DNA from: Chloroflexota bacterium
Lineage (GTDB): Bacteria > Chloroflexota > Dormibacteria > Dormibacterales > Dormibacteraceae
Direction of reading: 5' to 3'
Length of the DNA stretch: 7,553 bases
Assembly (NCBI GenBank): GCA_005880345.1
Contig: VBGE01000042.1
Coordinates: 1-7,553 of the forward strand
Part shown: one piece after another, positions 5,811-7,553 of the stretch
Layout: every line of letters starts with the position of its first letter
Numbering within the stretch: the stretch's first letter is position 1
Translations under genes and position numbers: made by a program
Notes under the pieces: generated by a model
The model's database searches: none
Told to the model about the DNA's origin: nothing
The model's input: the letters and a program-made list of their open reading frames with translations, nothing else

Positions 5811-6482
5811 CTAGTCGGGTAGGGCTGCCGCCGCCGCCTGAGCCGCTCGCTCTGCGCCGGCCCGAATCGCATTCATGTCCTTTCTGGCCAGCGCCTCCGG
5901 GGCAAACAGCGCTCCGGTCAGCCCGACGACTTTGACCCCCAGCCTTAGGTAGGCTCCGATGTCGTCGATCGGCACGCCGCCCGACACCCAGAAAGGCACG
6001 CCGCCCAAGGGCCCGTTCAGCGCCTCGATGTAGCGCGGGCCGCCAACCGGAGTGACAGGAAACACCTTGACCAGGGCCGCGCCGTGCAGTCGCGCCTGGT
6101 AGATCTCGGTCGGCGTCAGCGCGCCGAGCACGCACAGGATGTCTTCCTGCCGGCACGCGTCCGCGACCTCGGGAAGCACGACGGGCGTGACCACGAACGA
6201 GGCGCCCGCCTGCTTTGCCTCCTTCACCGCGCCCGGATCCCAGACCGTCCCCACACCCACCGGGTAGCGCCCGCCCGTGCTGGCGATGAGGCCTTTGATC
6301 ATCTCGAAGCAATGCGGCACGGTTTTCGTGATCTCGATCGTGAGGACGCCCGCCTCCGTCGCAGCCAGGCAGGCCTGAAAACCCGCTTCGGCATCCTCGG
6401 TGCGCAGCACGCCGCAGAGACGGTTGGGGAAGGCTTCGGCGATGGTCCGCACGCCAGAGTGATTATCGGGCACCTCGGGCAT
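5811..6482 (-). CDS. KDPG/KHG-family aldolase (2-keto-3-deoxy-6-phosphogluconate-type)
   Basis: A class I aldolase with a TIM-barrel fold of the Eda/DgoA family, which splits 2-keto-3-deoxy sugar-acid phosphates to pyruvate and an aldehyde. With the ATG at 6482 the protein has 223 residues. The catalytic Glu is Glu50 (TIEIT), GVGTV is at 76-80, the Schiff-base Lys is Lys139 (LVKVFP), and the phosphate-loop SGGV is at 167-170. The carboxylate-binding Arg of E. coli Eda (Arg49, in TLRT) is replaced here, where the segment reads EITKT. DgoA also lacks that Arg, so the substrate may not be KDPG itself. A GTG at 6509 would give 232 residues, and a GTG at 6494 is also open. I prefer the ATG because it leaves room for a divergent promoter. 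The C-terminus is alanine-rich. It is convergent with the pilins and divergent from the TetR gene, which may control it. Confidence 0.88.
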   Translation of the reverse strand: MPEVPDNHSGVRTIAEAFPNRLCGVLRTEDAEAGFQACLAATEAGVLTIEITKTVPHCFEMIKGLIASTGGRYPVGVGTVWDPGAVKEAKQAGASFVVTPVVLPEVADACRQEDILCVLGALTPTEIYQARLHGAALVKVFPVTPVGGPRYIEALNGPLGGVPFWVSGGVPIDDIGAYLRLGVKVVGLTGALFAPEALARKDMNAIRAGAERAAQAAAAALPD

Positions 6483-6533
6483 CCCCTTCTTCACGCCAGT
6501 TCGGAGCACTCCCTATGCTGGTACATACGTATG
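6483..6533. promoter_or_regulatory. Divergent aldolase/TetR control region with palindrome
   Basis: Between the two divergent starts lies a perfect 10-bp palindrome, CATACGTATG (6524-6533), whose last three bases are the TetR start codon. A -10-like TATGCT (6514-6519) on the plus strand and TATGTA (plus 6522-6527) on the minus strand are candidate promoter elements. TetR proteins often bind palindromes next to their own gene. The operator role is inferred. Confidence 0.4.
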
Positions 6534-7133
6534 ACCGGGGTGACGGCGACAGAGTCGACCCGCGACCAGATCATCCATGCGGCGGCCGACTCCCTCCTCG
6601 AAAACGGGTACTCGGGCACCAGCGTCCGCGCCATCGCCTCCAAGGCGGGCGTGGCGATCGGCAACCTCCAGTACTGGTTCCCCACCAAGTCCGAGCTGCT
6701 GGTCGAGGCCTGGCGATATCTCACCGTGAAGTCGGTCGAGGAGCTCCGCCGGACCCTGAACCAGCTGACCGACCCGCTCGTCGTCCTCGAGATTGGCGTC
6801 GAGTCGCTGTGGGACTCCCTCCGCCGCCTCGGCGACGTCCAGCTGGCGGCCTTCGACCTGCTGGTCCAGGCCCCCCGCACCGAGCGCCTGCGCGCCTACC
6901 TCCCCGAACTGTTCACCCGGTACCGCGAGGTCATCCAGGAGCAGCTCGACCGGCTGGAGGTCGACGGGCGGATCCGCCTCACCGTGCCCCGCGACGTCCT
7001 GGTGCCACTGGTGCTGAATACGGTCCTGGGCTTCGGGCTTTACTACGTCGTGACCCGCGACGACGAGTCCTGCGTGCGCGCTCTCTCCGCCTTCCGCCAG
7101 CTGGCCGGCAGCCTGATCGAGCCCGTGAATTGA
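6531..7133 (+). CDS. TetR/AcrR-family transcriptional regulator
   Basis: A 200-residue one-component regulator. The N-terminal DNA-binding domain spans about residues 11-57. It has the helix-turn-helix TSVRAIASKAGVAIGNLQYW (30-49) followed by FPTKSELL, a classic TetR_N pattern. The rest is helical and acts as the ligand-binding and dimerisation domain; it does not match a subfamily I recognise. The ATG at 6531 starts 10 residues before the first helix; a GTG at 6540 is the alternative. Longer upstream reading frames only run antisense through the aldolase gene. Its stop overlaps the TTG start of the next gene, so it heads a small operon. Likely targets are itself, the downstream genes and perhaps the divergent aldolase. 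The ligand is unknown. Confidence 0.92.
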   Translation: MTGVTATESTRDQIIHAAADSLLENGYSGTSVRAIASKAGVAIGNLQYWFPTKSELLVEAWRYLTVKSVEELRRTLNQLTDPLVVLEIGVESLWDSLRRLGDVQLAAFDLLVQAPRTERLRAYLPELFTRYREVIQEQLDRLEVDGRIRLTVPRDVLVPLVLNTVLGFGLYYVVTRDDESCVRALSAFRQLAGSLIEPVN

Positions 7134-7519
7134 GCGCCGCAGTCCAGGTCATCGACGGCGAGCTCGACCGCCTGGAGGGCCTGTGGTCGGATGGCCTCTC
7201 GGACTCGTACCGCGTCTACCTGGAATCGGTCGACGGATTCGAGCCGGACGTGCAGCCGAGACTGGCCCTGGCCGCGGCCCTCATCGAGGTCGGCGTGCGG
7301 CTGCAGGGCCTCGGCGGCGGCGCCGCCGCGCCGACCACTCTGTTGATGGGCGACCTGTGCCTGGCTCGCGGCTCGCGCCTGCTCGCGGACCACGCCCCGC
7401 TCGCCGTCCAGGTCGCCTTCGCGCGCGCGATCGAGGTGGTAGCAGCCGCGGCCGCGGCGCAGCAGCCTGCGCCTGCCACACGGCAGCTTCTCCAGCAGTC
7501 GCTCGGGGCCGCGAATTGA
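7130..7519 (+). CDS. Small helical protein, distantly like a polyprenyl diphosphate synthase segment
   Basis: A 129-residue protein starting at TTG 7130 inside a TTGA overlap with the tetR stop; no ATG or GTG start is available upstream in frame. It appears all-helical and ends in an alanine/glutamine-rich tail. The central stretch LLMGDLCLARGSRLLAD (about residues 71-87) resembles the GDxLLARA segment of polyprenyl diphosphate synthases, but the Asp-rich DDxxD motifs are absent. It could be a non-catalytic partner of a prenyl synthase, as in two-component heptaprenyl synthases, or merely a similar helix. I do not recognise the family with certainty. The coding call is supported by the frame staying open with high-GC codon use, by the overlap, and by the next gene starting the same way. 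Confidence 0.6.
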   Translation: MSAAVQVIDGELDRLEGLWSDGLSDSYRVYLESVDGFEPDVQPRLALAAALIEVGVRLQGLGGGAAAPTTLLMGDLCLARGSRLLADHAPLAVQVAFARAIEVVAAAAAAQQPAPATRQLLQQSLGAAN

Positions 7520-7553
7520 GCCACCGCAGGCTCGAATTCGCCAGCGCGCACCC
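7516..7553 (+). CDS. Start of a further gene, cut by the right window edge
   Basis: The frame starts at TTG 7516, overlapping the previous stop as TTGA, the same junction as at 7130. It reads M-S-H-R-R-L-E-F-A-S-A-H and continues off the edge. With twelve residues no function can be assigned. The repeated junction type is the main argument that it is real. Confidence 0.4.
   Translation, partial: MSHRRLEFASAH

Noticed and set aside
6084..6530. 149-residue N-terminal extension of the TetR frame
   Set aside because: It reads antisense through the aldolase; the TetR DNA-binding domain starts normally just after ATG 6531.
6812..6840. CTCCCT...CGGCGAC stretch in tetR resembling the hairpin repeat
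   Set aside because: It is ordinary coding sequence in a conserved helical region with no second hairpin and no loop match.
1..7553. CRISPR arrays, tRNA or rRNA genes, insertion sequences, riboswitches
   Set aside because: I found no regularly spaced direct repeats, no tRNA cloverleaf or rRNA segments, no transposase motifs, and no gene-free stretch over about 65 bp where such elements could lie.

Overview
The window is about 7.5 kb of high-GC, densely packed bacterial DNA. Its genes overlap by 4 to 23 bp, it uses many GTG and TTG starts, and it carries two copies of a paired-hairpin repeat. That style fits a soil or subsurface lineage such as Chloroflexota/Dormibacterota or a similar high-GC phylum. 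This placement is an impression; there is no rRNA or marker phylogeny here.

Layout. (1) 1-881, minus: chorismate synthase (aroC), cut by the left edge. (2) Only 20 bp separate it from a divergent, tightly coupled plus-strand block. This block holds a HAD-superfamily protein with altered catalytic motifs, then the three subunits of a molybdenum hydroxylase in the order 2Fe-2S, Mo-binding, FAD. Each gene overlaps the next. The FAD subunit carries the four-cysteine insertion known from 4-hydroxybenzoyl-CoA reductase (HcrB), with the same cysteine spacing. The best reading is therefore an Hcr-type enzyme that removes the phenolic hydroxyl of 4-hydroxybenzoyl-CoA, or a close relative acting on another aromatic substrate. 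(3) 14 bp further on are two tiny tandem Flp-type (type IVb) prepilin genes, the first of only 59 codons. They share an unusual C-terminal cysteine pair. (4) A hairpin repeat follows, then a convergent KDPG/KHG-family aldolase on the minus strand. (5) A TetR-family regulator is divergent from the aldolase, with a 10-bp perfect palindrome over its start codon. (6) Two genes begin with TTG inside TTGA overlaps behind tetR. The first is a small helical protein vaguely like a piece of a polyprenyl diphosphate synthase; the second runs off the right edge.

How the genes fit together. The HAD-hcrC-hcrA-hcrB block looks like one transcript whose products assemble a cytoplasmic Mo/FAD/Fe-S enzyme. No CoA ligase, benzoyl-CoA reductase or Mo-cofactor insertion gene is visible, so the pathway cannot be completed from this window. 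The pilins may ride on the same transcript, but no Tad secretion genes are present. The TetR protein probably regulates itself and perhaps the aldolase.

Most worth a second look: a palindromic repeat forming part of the hcrA reading frame; a Gln where molybdenum hydroxylases usually carry the catalytic Glu; the HAD protein with two replaced motif positions coupled to the enzyme; and the paired mini-pilins.
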